DNA of 64,000 nt from JAKVAV01 sp047632755 (GCA_047632755.1 JBLIDT010000011.1:21395-85394), one strand, 5' to 3'. Counted from the stretch's first letter, positions 34,336 through 44,380 are shown. The notes: a model not told the origin generated them from the sequence alone. Made by a program: numbers and translations.

Positions 34336-36216
34336 TTAACTCTCCTCCCAAGCAAGGATTTCGTCAAGCGTATTTACCGAAACTGCGTGGTAATTTCCTC
34401 TTGCCGTGGCATATACTCTTTCTGCCCAGATTTTGTGCTCAGGGGTCTCTGCTAGCTTCGTGTAAAGCGGTTGTAGAAACTTTCTGCGCCCTACTTTTAG
34501 CAAGAAAGCCTCGAGCTGTGGAAAAGCTAATTGGTAATTATTCTCAATGGCCCTCTCGAACCAAACAGCAGCGATCTCGCTGTTTTGAGACTGGGTGAAC
34601 TTGTACTCCTGATCCAAGTCTGCCATGCGTTCTTTGCCAATGTCAGCAGGAATCCCTCTCAAAAAATGCAACCATTCGTGGGTAGTCCATTCTGAGGTAG
34701 GCAACGCATTAGTTGCCATTACTTTATCCATCCAAGCTATTCTGGCGCTATCTACAGCATCGAATCGCGTAGATGTCGGGACAGGATGATCTACGGGCAA
34801 ACCAGGAGAATAAATCCACTGATCCAAGTCGGGTTTTTCGTCCAACTCATTCAGTAAATTGGCATTGAGGTATTCGATAAATGATTCAGTAGTCATCGTT
34901 TGGAAAGCGTTCTGCTCAAAGTAATTTTTCAAGAAAGCATCAAAGCGCTCTCGTCCTACCAATGATTCCATCCATCTCAAAAATAGATACCCTTTTTCAT
35001 ATGCGATATCCGTCATCCCATCGTCGGGGTTTCGGCCATCCAAATTGAGCTTGAGATGGGTGTCTTCGTTCTCTTCGCCCAGTTCGGCCAAGGTGTGCTG
35101 TAGGTCTTGGTAACCCAACTCGTTGAGCATATTGGCATAACTCTCGCCGTACACAGCTTCCATAATGCGTTTTTCGAAATAAACTGTAAAGCCTTCATTC
35201 AGCCAGAAGTCATCCCAGGTAGCATTGGTCACCAAGTTTCCGCTCCAGCTATGCGCCAATTCATGAGCAATCAAGGAGGTCAATGAGCGATCGCCGGCAA
35301 TAATAGTCGGAGTCGCAAAAGTGAGTTTCGGGTTTTCCATTCCCCCGAAAGGGAAACCAGGAGGCAAGACCAAAACATCGTATCGATCCCAGCTATAAGG
35401 GCCATAAAGTTCTTCGGCCGCTAAAAGCATTTTCTCCATATCGGCAAATTCGTAGGCGGCAGCAGCCAACATTCCTGGCTCGGCGTAGACACCGGTATGC
35501 TCTCCGAGCGATTCAAAAGCAAGATCACCAACAGCCAAAGCCATCAAATAAGGAGGAATCGGTTTATCCATTATAAACTCATAAACCCCTGCTTTATTGA
35601 TTTTCGTAGGATTCTCAGCACTCATTACTGCCATCAACCCACCTGGCACAGACACCTTGGCATTGTATGTAACACGGACTGCGGGCGAATCTTGGATCGG
35701 AATCCACGAACGGGTCAAAATAGCCTGGCCCTGTGTGAAAAGGAAAGGAGCTTTTCCATCGTTGGTCTGCTCGGGATCCATCCAAAGCAAAGCCGCTGCA
35801 TCGGGTGATGTTGAATAGTCGACCGCAACCTGTTCGGTTTTTGGGTTTAACTCGACAACGAGCCTATCGCCGTAGTCATTTCCCTTTTGGACGCTAAACT
35901 GAAGTTCTTCGCCCGTAGCGGCATCTCTGGCAGCGGTAACCGCAAGACCATCGGTATCCAAATACAGGTCTCCATCAGCATTTCGCTCAAGAATGTAAAC
36001 CACCGTTCCCGATATTTTACGGTCTTCAAAACTCACCACTAAATCGAGATTAAGGTGGGTAACGGCTATTTTATTCGGTTCTGAAAAACTGTGCGTATCA
36101 TCCGCATATTTGGCTTCCATGGGTTCAGATATTTCTTTTTCAACCGAAGTATTTTCTGCGGTCTCACAAGCCATCATCAAGACAGCCAAAATGAAAAAAG
36201 TATAATTTAATTTCAT
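34336..36216 (-). CDS. M1 family metallopeptidase, leukotriene-A4-hydrolase type lipoprotein
   Basis: 626 residues. The N-terminal lipobox is VLMMACET. The zinc site HELAHSW ... NEGF (HExxH-18-E) and the exopeptidase motif GGMENPKLTFATPT match the leukotriene A4 hydrolase/aminopeptidase group, and the C-terminal helical domain is present (WEREV-like residues FERAIENNYQLAFP). Such enzymes remove N-terminal residues from peptides. The lipobox puts it on a membrane surface outside the cytoplasm. It follows the other M1 gene by two bases, so the pair forms an operon and probably degrades peptides in series. The length is normal for the family. Confidence 0.93.
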   Translation of the reverse strand: MKLNYTFFILAVLMMACETAENTSVEKEISEPMEAKYADDTHSFSEPNKIAVTHLNLDLVVSFEDRKISGTVVYILERNADGDLYLDTDGLAVTAARDAATGEELQFSVQKGNDYGDRLVVELNPKTEQVAVDYSTSPDAAALLWMDPEQTNDGKAPFLFTQGQAILTRSWIPIQDSPAVRVTYNAKVSVPGGLMAVMSAENPTKINKAGVYEFIMDKPIPPYLMALAVGDLAFESLGEHTGVYAEPGMLAAAAYEFADMEKMLLAAEELYGPYSWDRYDVLVLPPGFPFGGMENPKLTFATPTIIAGDRSLTSLIAHELAHSWSGNLVTNATWDDFWLNEGFTVYFEKRIMEAVYGESYANMLNELGYQDLQHTLAELGEENEDTHLKLNLDGRNPDDGMTDIAYEKGYLFLRWMESLVGRERFDAFLKNYFEQNAFQTMTTESFIEYLNANLLNELDEKPDLDQWIYSPGLPVDHPVPTSTRFDAVDSARIAWMDKVMATNALPTSEWTTHEWLHFLRGIPADIGKERMADLDQEYKFTQSQNSEIAAVWFERAIENNYQLAFPQLEAFLLKVGRRKFLQPLYTKLAETPEHKIWAERVYATARGNYHAVSVNTLDEILAWEES

Positions 36217-36218
36217 AT

Positions 36219-38072
36219 CTAATTGGGGGGATTCGACTCTAACTCTTCCGTTAGATTCAAGAAGTTATTTGCTGGATTTATATCTGCCATGCGTCTCGTA
36301 GAGTCAATTTCAATTCTAACGATTTCACCGACACTCTTGTTGATGGTAAGCGTGTAATCAGGATGCGTCCACGGCCAATCTTCAGCCACGGTAAAATTAA
36401 CTCCATTAGGAGAAGGCTTTGAACCACGCATCATTCTCAAAGGAATATTGATCATCTCAGAAGTGCCATCTTTATAGGTGATGTACAAATCAATCGGCAT
36501 AGGGAAGTTTCCTATTCGCCGCAGGCTTATTTCACTCTGACTTCCCTTTCCCTCCACACCTGCAATTGCATAATCGATAACTTCGGTAGTGTTCAACATG
36601 TAATTCAAATACCATTTGAGCTCAATACCACTGACCTTTTCCATTACATGAACAAAATCATTGGGGCTTGGGTGCTTGAAACTCCACTCATCGAAGTAGC
36701 GATTTATTCCTTTATCGAGATTTTCATGTCCCAACACATATCCCAACTGAGCGATGAAAAGGGCCCCTTTAGAATAAGCTGCCGCGCCATATGCGTAGTT
36801 GGTATTGTAGTGATCAGCCATTTTGGACATCGGCTCTTCCCTGCCACTGGCAGCTAAGGCAATATATGAGTCGTAGTATCTGCCTCTGCGCGTGTCTTCA
36901 TCTGGATTGAAAAGATGGCTCATTACTTTACTTGACGTAAAAGACGTAAAGCCTTCGTCCATCCAAGGATACATTCCTTCATTGGTAGCCAAAAGCATTT
37001 GGTACCAAGAATGCATCACCTCATGTGCGGTGACTCCCACCAAACTGCTAAACTTTCTTTGGCCCGTGATTAAGGTTGCCATAGCATACTCCATTCCTCC
37101 ATCACCACCTTGAATAATTGAGTACTGAGGATAAGGGTATTTTCCAAAGTTCGCACTGGCGTAGTCAAACATCTTCTCGACGTATTCAGGCAGCTTACCC
37201 CAATTCTTTCGTAGATCTTCCGTGTCTTTATGGAGGTAGTGAATAACGGTACCGTCCTTTAAAATCTGCTGGCTGTGCGCATAGTCTTTGTCAGCAGCCC
37301 AAACGAAATCATGCACATTTTCGGCAGTGAAGTTCCAAGTCAGCCTTGAGCCTTCGGGACGCTTCATTTTCTTTCCAACTTCTTCGTAGCCGTGTCCTAT
37401 TTCTTGGGGGTTTTTCAGTACGCCTGTCCCTCCTATTGTGTAGGCACTATCGATGGTGATTTTCACATCAAAGCTTCCCCACACGCCGTGAAATTCTCGC
37501 GCGATGTATGGATCAGCGTGCCAGCCCATGTGGTCGTACTCGCTTATTTTAGGGTACCATTGGGACATGCTGTATGCTATGCCCTCTTTGTTAAATCTTC
37601 CCGAGCGACGTATCTGTTTGGGCACTTGGCCTTGAAAACTCATGTTGAACTTTGCCTTTTTCCCAGGAAGGATAGGCTTTGCCAAATCAACTTCCAAGAT
37701 GGTCCCGCTTTCGCGAAATTTCGCGGGTTGCCCGTTTTGTTTGAAAGACAAAACACGCAAGAAGCCAATTTCATCTTCGGTCAATTGCACAATGCGGTCG
37801 GCCACCCGAGGATCGGGATCTTCAATATTTCTAGACCTCACATCCATCATGCTGCCAGGCTGGAAAGCATTGTAGTACAGATGGAAGTAAGCTTTAAATA
37901 AGGTGTCAGGAGAATTATTGAAGTAGGTAAGTTCTTGCAAACCATCGTACCGATGCTTGGCATCATCAAAGTCGATTTCCATCTCGTACTCCGCTTTTTG
38001 TTGCCAATAAGTACCCTGTGAGATGACTTCTATCGAGAAAAAAAGAAGCGCGATTCCGAATAGTATTCTCAT
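36219..38072 (-). CDS. M1 family metallopeptidase, secreted
   Basis: 617 residues from the ATG at 38072, which starts the signal peptide (ILFGIALLFFSIEVISQ). A longer frame to 38111 adds 13 residues and would cover the promoter. The zinc site is HEVMHSW, with the third ligand in MDEGFTS (Asp replaces the common Asn before EGF). The aminopeptidase region has GGDGGMEYAMATLI instead of GGMEN, a subgroup variation. It would cleave peptides in the periplasm or outside the cell. It is first of the two-gene M1 operon; a TATCTTTG box lies 20 bases upstream of the start. Confidence 0.9.
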   Translation of the reverse strand: MRILFGIALLFFSIEVISQGTYWQQKAEYEMEIDFDDAKHRYDGLQELTYFNNSPDTLFKAYFHLYYNAFQPGSMMDVRSRNIEDPDPRVADRIVQLTEDEIGFLRVLSFKQNGQPAKFRESGTILEVDLAKPILPGKKAKFNMSFQGQVPKQIRRSGRFNKEGIAYSMSQWYPKISEYDHMGWHADPYIAREFHGVWGSFDVKITIDSAYTIGGTGVLKNPQEIGHGYEEVGKKMKRPEGSRLTWNFTAENVHDFVWAADKDYAHSQQILKDGTVIHYLHKDTEDLRKNWGKLPEYVEKMFDYASANFGKYPYPQYSIIQGGDGGMEYAMATLITGQRKFSSLVGVTAHEVMHSWYQMLLATNEGMYPWMDEGFTSFTSSKVMSHLFNPDEDTRRGRYYDSYIALAASGREEPMSKMADHYNTNYAYGAAAYSKGALFIAQLGYVLGHENLDKGINRYFDEWSFKHPSPNDFVHVMEKVSGIELKWYLNYMLNTTEVIDYAIAGVEGKGSQSEISLRRIGNFPMPIDLYITYKDGTSEMINIPLRMMRGSKPSPNGVNFTVAEDWPWTHPDYTLTINKSVGEIVRIEIDSTRRMADINPANNFLNLTEELESNPPN

Positions 38073-38092
38073 GAAATATATTGAATTGGCCA

Positions 38093-38100
38093 CAAAGATA
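38093..38100 (-). promoter_or_regulatory. -7 promoter box (TATCTTTG) of the M1 operon
   Basis: Exact TAnnTTTG match on the minus strand, 20 bases before the ATG at 38072. It would be inside the gene if the longer start were used, which supports the shorter one. Confidence 0.55.
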
Positions 38101-38197
38101 CACTTTCGCATGCCTTAGGAAGAGAACGTAAAGAGAGAGAATTGTTAAGGAAATTGAAAAGGCGCCTATCTTCGCACCACACTTCAATATCACTAGC

Positions 38198-39133
38198 ATG
38201 AAATTGCCCCGCACATACACTCTAAAAGAAATTGCTGAACTAGCAGACTGCTCCTACAAAGGTTCGGACAACCACTCCATTACTGGAATCAATGAGATTC
38301 ATGTGGTGGAGTATGGGGACATTGTTTTTGTAGATCATCCGAAGTATTACGACAAGGCACTAAATAGTGCGGCAACAACTATCATCATTGACAAAGAAGT
38401 GGAAGCTCCCGAAGGCAAGGCATTGTTGGTTCACGATAAACCATTTGACATTTTCAATAAGCTGAACAAGCATTTTATGCCAGTTCAGAACTGGGATAAT
38501 CCCAATCCCCAAATAGACCCTACAGCATCTATAGCGCCAGGAGTAGTGATCGGACAGCGTGTTAAAATCGGAGCAAATTCGACCATTCATCCCAATGTGG
38601 TCATCTATGACAATACAGAGATTGGGGCTAACGTAGAGATTCATGCAAATACGGTCATTGGAGGTCATGCCTTTTACTACAAAAAGGATGAACGCTTCCA
38701 CAAGATGCACAGTTGCGGCATGGTGATCATCGAAGACGATGTGGAGATTGGGTGCGGATGCACAATTGATAAAGGCGTGACTGGAGCGACCATAATCGGA
38801 ACGGGAACTAGGATAGACAATGCGGTGCACATAGGCCACGATACCGTTATCGGTAAAATGTGCCTAATCGCAGCTCAGGTAGGAATAGCTGGATGCGTGA
38901 ACGTCGAGGAAGGAGTTACGCTCTGGGGTCAAGTAGGGGTAAGAAGTGACATCACCATCGGCAAGGGTGCGGTAGTGCTGGCTCAAACGGGTGTTTCTAA
39001 AGGATTAGTCGGAGGTAAGACCTATTTTGGCAGCCCAGTGGCCGAATCCAGAGAAAAACTGAAAGACCTCGCCAACACCCGAAAAATTCCCTATATATTA
39101 GATGAATTGAAAAAGCTCAAGGTTGACGGATAG
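38198..39133 (+). CDS. LpxD-like UDP-3-O-acylglucosamine N-acyltransferase
   Basis: 311 residues. The N-terminal uridine-binding part (SITGINEIHVVEYGDIVFVDHPKYY) precedes a left-handed beta-helix of hexapeptide repeats (IDPTASIAPGVVIGQRVKIG and onwards). Family landmarks are IGGHAFYYK, GCTIDKGVTGATIIG and IGHDTVIG with the catalytic His. LpxD adds the second 3-hydroxyacyl chain to UDP-glucosamine in lipid A synthesis. The length is shorter than E. coli LpxD (341), and Bacteroidetes often carry an extra LpxD-like protein of this size, so it may be a paralogue. No lpxC, fabZ or lpxA is adjacent. A SpoIIE phosphatase follows closely. Confidence 0.85.
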   Translation: MKLPRTYTLKEIAELADCSYKGSDNHSITGINEIHVVEYGDIVFVDHPKYYDKALNSAATTIIIDKEVEAPEGKALLVHDKPFDIFNKLNKHFMPVQNWDNPNPQIDPTASIAPGVVIGQRVKIGANSTIHPNVVIYDNTEIGANVEIHANTVIGGHAFYYKKDERFHKMHSCGMVIIEDDVEIGCGCTIDKGVTGATIIGTGTRIDNAVHIGHDTVIGKMCLIAAQVGIAGCVNVEEGVTLWGQVGVRSDITIGKGAVVLAQTGVSKGLVGGKTYFGSPVAESREKLKDLANTRKIPYILDELKKLKVDG

Positions 39134-39161
39134 ATCCAAAAATAAAGACAATTCGGGGGAG

Positions 39162-40433
39162 ATGGAAAAACTCCATCACCGTATTGAAAATTACGAGAAT
39201 AGGATTCGAAAGAACAAGAATCGAATCAATAGATTAAACTCTAAACTTGATATCCTTCTTGAAACCACCAATGCTATCAATAGCAATAAGAGTGCGAAAG
39301 AACTCTTGGACCAATACCGAAGCACGGTTGAGAACGATTTGCAGATAAGAAGACTCGTTCTTTTTATGCAAATAGAGAATATTTGGAGTTGTGCCTTGCA
39401 GTATGGAGTGGATGAGGACTATAGCAATGACATTGAACTTTTTGAGCAGGTCAGCAATAAAAACGATGTGATCTATTTGCGTGAGCAGGATAACAAGAAA
39501 CTCAGAAATTTTGATTTTCTCATTCCTGTTTCCAACGATGAAAAGCCTCTTTGTTATCTATTAATCGGCGATATCGATGAAAATGAGCTTCGCATGAGTC
39601 CTTCGATTAAACACCGCACGTTCGTCCAGACCCTCACAAATATTGTAGCGGTAACCATTGAAAATAAGGCGCTTTTTAACCGTTCGCTCAGACAAGAAAG
39701 AATAGACACTGAGCTACAACTCGCCGCAGAAATGCAATCGTTGATGGTAGGAAGCGGAACTCAGGAATACCCGCTGTTTGAAGTTGCCACCTATTACCAA
39801 CCCCATCAAGCCATTGGTGGAGATTTTTGTGATTTCATTCCACTGGGAGATGATGAAGCCTTCTTTTGCATGGCCGATGTTTCGGGAAAAGGGGTAAGCG
39901 CTGCTTTTCTTATGGCTACCATTCAAGCTCATTTGAAAGCTCTGATAGAACACACCAATTGGACACTAGAGGGATTGGTAAAGCAGCTCAACAAGAAGGT
40001 GAACGAACTTTCACAAGGAGACCGATTTATAACCATATTCTTCGGATACTTCCACTACCCCACTAGAATGCTGCACTACATCAATGCCGGTCATAATCCG
40101 CCATTTGTAATCACATCAGGAGAAGCAAAATTCCTCGAAGAGGGTACCGTGGGAATAGGTATGCTCCCCGAGCTACCATTTATCAATAAAGGACAACTGA
40201 AGCTATCGAGAAATGCACTACTTGTAATGAGCACAGATGGCGTGCTGGAGCTCGAAAATTCTGAAAATGATGAATTCAGTAGTGAACGGTTGTGTGAGTT
40301 AATGCTAGAAAAAGAACCTCACTTGGAAAAAGTTGACGATGCTATTTCTCACATCATAGACGCTTTGGATCTTCACCGCGGCAAAATGCCTTATTTTGAC
40401 GACACGGCCTTACTCTGCTGCAGATTTAAGTGA
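39162..40433 (+). CDS. PP2C/SpoIIE-type Ser/Thr phosphatase with GAF-like sensor
   Basis: 423 residues from the ATG at 39162; a TTG at 39123 inside the end of the previous gene is the alternative. The N-terminus is a coiled coil (KLHHRIENYENRIRKNKNRI), then a GAF-like sensor region (about 45-185), and then the SpoIIE/PP2C domain. Its metal-binding Asp residues lie in GGDFCDFIPLG and MADVSGKGVSAAFLM, and further on in YINAGHNPPFV and STDGVLELEN. It would dephosphorylate a Ser/Thr-phosphorylated protein such as an anti-sigma antagonist. No kinase or antagonist gene is adjacent. It overlaps the convergent O-antigen ligase gene by 24 bp. Confidence 0.88.
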   Translation: MEKLHHRIENYENRIRKNKNRINRLNSKLDILLETTNAINSNKSAKELLDQYRSTVENDLQIRRLVLFMQIENIWSCALQYGVDEDYSNDIELFEQVSNKNDVIYLREQDNKKLRNFDFLIPVSNDEKPLCYLLIGDIDENELRMSPSIKHRTFVQTLTNIVAVTIENKALFNRSLRQERIDTELQLAAEMQSLMVGSGTQEYPLFEVATYYQPHQAIGGDFCDFIPLGDDEAFFCMADVSGKGVSAAFLMATIQAHLKALIEHTNWTLEGLVKQLNKKVNELSQGDRFITIFFGYFHYPTRMLHYINAGHNPPFVITSGEAKFLEEGTVGIGMLPELPFINKGQLKLSRNALLVMSTDGVLELENSENDEFSSERLCELMLEKEPHLEKVDDAISHIIDALDLHRGKMPYFDDTALLCCRFK

Positions 40434-41870
40434 TTTATTTCTGTGGTAGATTGATATTGCCACGAGCACACTCATATTTCCCCAAATGGGTATTGAAGCC
40501 TTGTCTGTATCCAAGAAATTGTTGAGTATCCCGTGCAGGTAATAGGTTATTAATCCCAAGACTATGCACATGACGACTCCTTTTAAATATGGATCGTGGT
40601 CCATCTGGTAGTAGAGTTTTATACCTGTGTATATGCTCACAATCACGATAATCAGTATGCTTACCACCCCTAGCACCCCCGATTCTGACATAGGACCCAA
40701 GTACTCGCTGTGCGCGTTTCCCGCATCCCCTTGATTGGTGGAGATAATGGTCTTGTCTGAACTCTTTTGATACTTAGCGTACTCAAACATATACGTACCA
40801 GGACCGTGACCCAACATGGGTCTCTCTAAGAACATATTCCACGCGCTATTCCATCGGTTTAGTCGTTCCAAATTAGATGCATCACTACTGATATTTGTGA
40901 TGGACTGAACGTGCTCGGCAAAACTATCGGATGAATCCTGTCGGTTCTTTTCCAATTGGTGGATAATATCATCCTGAAACGCTAAGAATCCACCTATAAG
41001 CATGAGCAAAGTGACCAAAACAAGCTTGTAGTCAATTCGGAATTTTATTAATAAATAAATGCCCAATGCCCCGACTAGACTCACCCAGGCTGCGCGAGTA
41101 TAAGATAAGATGAGTCCAATAAAGTAGATGGCAGTTATCCCCAACCAAATCAACTGCTCGAAGCTAAGTGTCTTGGCGCGAGATAGATGAAAAATAACCA
41201 TCGGAAAAAGCAAAGCCATTATGGCACCATAAGAGGTATGGTCTTTAAAGAATGGGAACATGACCCAGTGTCCTGCCTCCTCTGAGAAAGAGTGAGTGGC
41301 GTGAACAGAAATGGTGTAAATAATGACGATACCCATACTCGCGATCAGGGCCAAAAAGAATTTTTTGATCAGTTGACGATCGGCAAAAAAAGAATTGATC
41401 ATGAAGTACATGACCAAAACAAACCAGAGTCTCGAAATGAGGAATTTCAATGAAACAACGAAATCAACGGAGGTAAATGCCGTAATGGAAAGCCAAGCTA
41501 AATTAAAAAGAATGGCCAACGTAATTGGGTGTTTCAAAAATTCTGACTTCTCTCGAAAGCCCCCTAAAATCTTGACGAAATAGAGAAGCATTAGCGCAAA
41601 AAGTAGCGGTTCCGTAGGAAAGTAAAAACCTATGCCTCCTAAAGCCGCTAAGTCCTCAAAATTGAAGGAAAGCGGTGTCGAAAAGACGATAAATAAGAGA
41701 AGAAATTTGGTGTTGTATAAAAGGAGATAGCCAACGAAAATAGCAATCGGCAGAACGGCAAGAATAAATATGTCCTGCGTAAATGCCACAGCATTGGTTA
41801 GCACAAAAAGTGCCGTCAATATGCCGATGAGTTTCTTCTCTCGACCCTCTATGCGCAAGAATTCCTGCAA
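40410..41870 (-). CDS. O-antigen ligase/polymerase family membrane protein (Wzy/WaaL-like)
   Basis: 486 residues with about 11-12 hydrophobic segments and a large hydrophilic loop between about 260 and 370. In this loop the Wzy_C signature PMLGHGPGTYMFEY and NAHSEYLGPMSESG (His and Arg/Glu of the polymerase/ligase site) is present. The protein would polymerise O-antigen or capsule repeats, or ligate them to lipid A-core, in the inner membrane. It lies five bases behind the Wzz-like gene and a short distance from a flippase gene, so a polysaccharide assembly role fits. Ligase and polymerase cannot be told apart by sequence alone. Confidence 0.85.
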   Translation of the reverse strand: MQEFLRIEGREKKLIGILTALFVLTNAVAFTQDIFILAVLPIAIFVGYLLLYNTKFLLLFIVFSTPLSFNFEDLAALGGIGFYFPTEPLLFALMLLYFVKILGGFREKSEFLKHPITLAILFNLAWLSITAFTSVDFVVSLKFLISRLWFVLVMYFMINSFFADRQLIKKFFLALIASMGIVIIYTISVHATHSFSEEAGHWVMFPFFKDHTSYGAIMALLFPMVIFHLSRAKTLSFEQLIWLGITAIYFIGLILSYTRAAWVSLVGALGIYLLIKFRIDYKLVLVTLLMLIGGFLAFQDDIIHQLEKNRQDSSDSFAEHVQSITNISSDASNLERLNRWNSAWNMFLERPMLGHGPGTYMFEYAKYQKSSDKTIISTNQGDAGNAHSEYLGPMSESGVLGVVSILIIVIVSIYTGIKLYYQMDHDPYLKGVVMCIVLGLITYYLHGILNNFLDTDKASIPIWGNMSVLVAISIYHRNKSLKSAAE

Positions 41871-41874
41871 GGTT

Positions 41875-42819
41875 TTAAGATCGCTTGAACAAAAGAACCA
41901 TTACCAGCGTGAAGAGCAAAGCTGAAATAGTGGTAATAACTAAAACCATCCATCGCACAGGCCAAAATTTCTTATCAGCCATCTCGGGTTCAACGATAAT
42001 ATCGGTGTAAGTTAAATCTCCCTCTGCCAAAACTTTTTGTTCCAAGTATTTTTTAGAGAGGTAATCATGTTGCTGAGTTCCCATATAGCTCAGGTTCTGA
42101 AGCATGCGCAAGAGGCTTCCTTTCTCTTGGGTGTTTGTAATGAGCTGAGCGAGATCTTTGTTGACACCAGCGGTCCCGTTTCGGGATAGTGCATCAACAT
42201 ACCCCCTTACCAATTCTCTCGTTTGACTCCCATAATCAAGGACATCATTCTCCATGCTGATTCTAGAAATCAATGATTCCAAACTATCCAAGACCGTCTT
42301 TTGGTAAACGATCTGCTTCTGAAATGATTGAGCTACCCTTTCTGATCGATCGTTGATCACATAATCGTACTTCACGTTCACCTGACGGATAATTTCATCA
42401 GCCATGTCTTTCGCTAGCTGAGGGTCTTCCGAAATAACTTCAAGAAGCACAGATTCGTACTTCGTCTTGGATACCCTGACATTGTTTCGATACGCTTCGA
42501 GCAAATAATACCTGGAATTTTCTGCGTCTGCCTCAATATTGTAGACCTGATACAAACCGAACTTTTCAATGACAGAATCTCTGACAGATGAAGCTTCGAA
42601 GAATTGAAGCAATTGCTCCGTTTCCGATTCATCGGCATACAACTCGATATTCGTGGGATATACTACCGCAGTGCTCTTGTACTTTGGGGTCATAAATACA
42701 GGCAGTGAGATTACCATGCCCACAATGGCAGAAAGAACTGCCACTAAAAGAAATAGTCTCAGGTTGGCTTTTACGACTCCTATCAACCATTTAAAGTCAA
42801 AACTCTTCGATTCCATCAA
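41875..42819 (-). CDS. Wzz/GNVR-domain chain-length determinant protein
   Basis: 314 residues; the start could be the second Met. One transmembrane helix lies near the N-terminus (about 19-37; LFLLVAVLSAIVGMVISLP) and one near the C-terminus (about 287-308). Between them is a periplasmic part with coiled-coil character (RVAQSFQKQIVYQKTVLDSL) and PxxPxxP-like residues near the end (EPEMADKKFWPVRW). Wzz-type proteins set the modal length of O-antigen or capsule. It has no tyrosine-kinase domain, as expected for the stand-alone type. It sits between flippase and ligase/polymerase genes on one strand, probably as part of an operon. Confidence 0.88.
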   Translation of the reverse strand: MMESKSFDFKWLIGVVKANLRLFLLVAVLSAIVGMVISLPVFMTPKYKSTAVVYPTNIELYADESETEQLLQFFEASSVRDSVIEKFGLYQVYNIEADAENSRYYLLEAYRNNVRVSKTKYESVLLEVISEDPQLAKDMADEIIRQVNVKYDYVINDRSERVAQSFQKQIVYQKTVLDSLESLISRISMENDVLDYGSQTRELVRGYVDALSRNGTAGVNKDLAQLITNTQEKGSLLRMLQNLSYMGTQQHDYLSKKYLEQKVLAEGDLTYTDIIVEPEMADKKFWPVRWMVLVITTISALLFTLVMVLLFKRS

Positions 42820-42874
42820 TAAGTTATTTGAAAAATAAACGGCACAAAAGTAGCAATATTAGGCCTTGCTACAG

Positions 42875-44320
42875 CTATTCGTTACTTTTCAATAAACGAA
42901 CAAACTTAGTAATTGAGAACAAGCCTGTTACGACTAACAAAATTCCGCCAATCATAGCGGAGAGAAGGAACCGGTAAAGGGGATTCTCCGAAACAAAGTC
43001 TTCCAGAAAAAGATTTGTGGCCACGGCAAAAGCACCGTAGAGAGTAAATTGCATGAGTAGCTTGGTATTCACTCCAAATTTGAATCGAATAACCACACAG
43101 ACTAGCTGAGCAATCCCTGCAAACAATTGAGTAGCCATAGTGGCAATTGCTGCTCCGAAAGCTCCATGGGTAGGTATCAAATAGAAATTAAGAATAAGAT
43201 TTAGCACCAAGCCTCCGATGGAGATATAGTTCAACTTCTTCAGATCTTCGTCGGCGGTCATAAGCGTGCCGTAAACGTAAAACATGCCTACACCTACAAA
43301 GCCAATCATCAAGGCCGAGAATGCAGTGGCAGAGCTCTCGGTGACATCGGGATACCTCCATTCTAAAACGAAGTCGCCGTGGAAATAGAAAAGAATGGCC
43401 GCCGCCAATGCGCTTCCGAGAAGCAACCGCGTGGCCGTATCTACCATCGGCTTTACTGGCGAGCCTTCTTTTAGCATGCGTGAATATATAGGCAACAACA
43501 AAACGGCAAAGAGGTAGGCAAACATCGAAGCTGCCTCAAAGAAGCGAAAACCTTGGGCGTACTCTCCCGCTGTAAAACTTCCTTGAGGTCCTATTTTCTC
43601 GAGCATTATACCATCGAGTCGATTGTAGAGACCTGCGATCAAGGTGAACGTAGCGTAAGGAAGACTCTTTTTAAATATTTGAATCGCAAAGAGCTTGTCA
43701 AACATAAACTGTAGCCCTCCAATTTTCCCCCTGAGCATAAAAATGGAAACCAATAGAGTAATAACATATGCTAGGGTCTGTAAATAAACAAACCACTCAA
43801 TTTTAAAGTCTTGAACAGTGACGTCAGTAAAAAGGAGGATGGAACAGCACGCAATCAGAAGTGCTCGATCAAGCACCGAAATGATGCTATCTCTGGAGAA
43901 AAGATGAAGTGCGGCAAGGTTAGATCTTCCAAATAGAATGAATGAAACCAGCACTTGGTTGAAAGTCAAAAGCGCGAGGATTTCAAATGACTCTTTGCCA
44001 TATCCCAACGCCAACCCTAATCCTAAAGTAAGTATGGCGTAGCCAAAGGCTAGGTATGCCTTTATGGTAAAAAGCTTCGCGAAGTGCTTTGAAATCAGCT
44101 GTGCGTTCTGAGAGATGTTTCGATTGTTGAAGTTGTTTATCCCCAGATCGATAAACATATTCAGAATGAAACTCAGATTTAATAGGCCGAAATATAGTCC
44201 ATAGGCTTCCTTTCCCACTCGGATTTGCACTTCGGCATCAATCCCTAGTAGATAAAATGGCTTTACGATTAAGTTCAGGAGAAGTATGAGACCTAAACTG
44301 GAAAGAAATTTTCTTTGCAT
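42875..44320 (-). CDS. Polysaccharide flippase (Wzx/MOP superfamily)
   Basis: 481 residues with about 14 hydrophobic segments. MOP-type features are the N-terminal LILLLNLIVKPFYLLGID, a central YAQGFRFFEAASMFAYLFA and the C-terminal paired helices. Wzx proteins move lipid-linked sugar repeats across the inner membrane. The gene is the first of three minus-strand polysaccharide genes, with 55 bp to the Wzz-like gene. It is divergent from a methyltransferase gene; 60 bp between them must hold both promoters. The substrate is unknown, but an O-antigen/capsule unit is expected from context. Confidence 0.87.
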   Translation of the reverse strand: MQRKFLSSLGLILLLNLIVKPFYLLGIDAEVQIRVGKEAYGLYFGLLNLSFILNMFIDLGINNFNNRNISQNAQLISKHFAKLFTIKAYLAFGYAILTLGLGLALGYGKESFEILALLTFNQVLVSFILFGRSNLAALHLFSRDSIISVLDRALLIACCSILLFTDVTVQDFKIEWFVYLQTLAYVITLLVSIFMLRGKIGGLQFMFDKLFAIQIFKKSLPYATFTLIAGLYNRLDGIMLEKIGPQGSFTAGEYAQGFRFFEAASMFAYLFAVLLLPIYSRMLKEGSPVKPMVDTATRLLLGSALAAAILFYFHGDFVLEWRYPDVTESSATAFSALMIGFVGVGMFYVYGTLMTADEDLKKLNYISIGGLVLNLILNFYLIPTHGAFGAAIATMATQLFAGIAQLVCVVIRFKFGVNTKLLMQFTLYGAFAVATNLFLEDFVSENPLYRFLLSAMIGGILLVVTGLFSITKFVRLLKSNE

Positions 44321-44356
44321 TTTGCCCGATCAAGACCCACAACATTACAAAAAAAT

Positions 44357-44364
44357 TATCTTTG
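44357..44364 (+). promoter_or_regulatory. -7 promoter box (TATCTTTG) of the methyltransferase gene
   Basis: Exact TAnnTTTG match ending 16 bases before the ATG at 44381. No clear -33 TTTG at 19 bp spacing. Confidence 0.5.
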
Positions 44365-44380
44365 ACCCCTTTGTTAAAAA

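Noticed and set aside
37392..37901. 169-codon plus-strand frame within the second M1 peptidase gene
   Set aside because: It is antisense to conserved peptidase sequence and has no promoter or family features.
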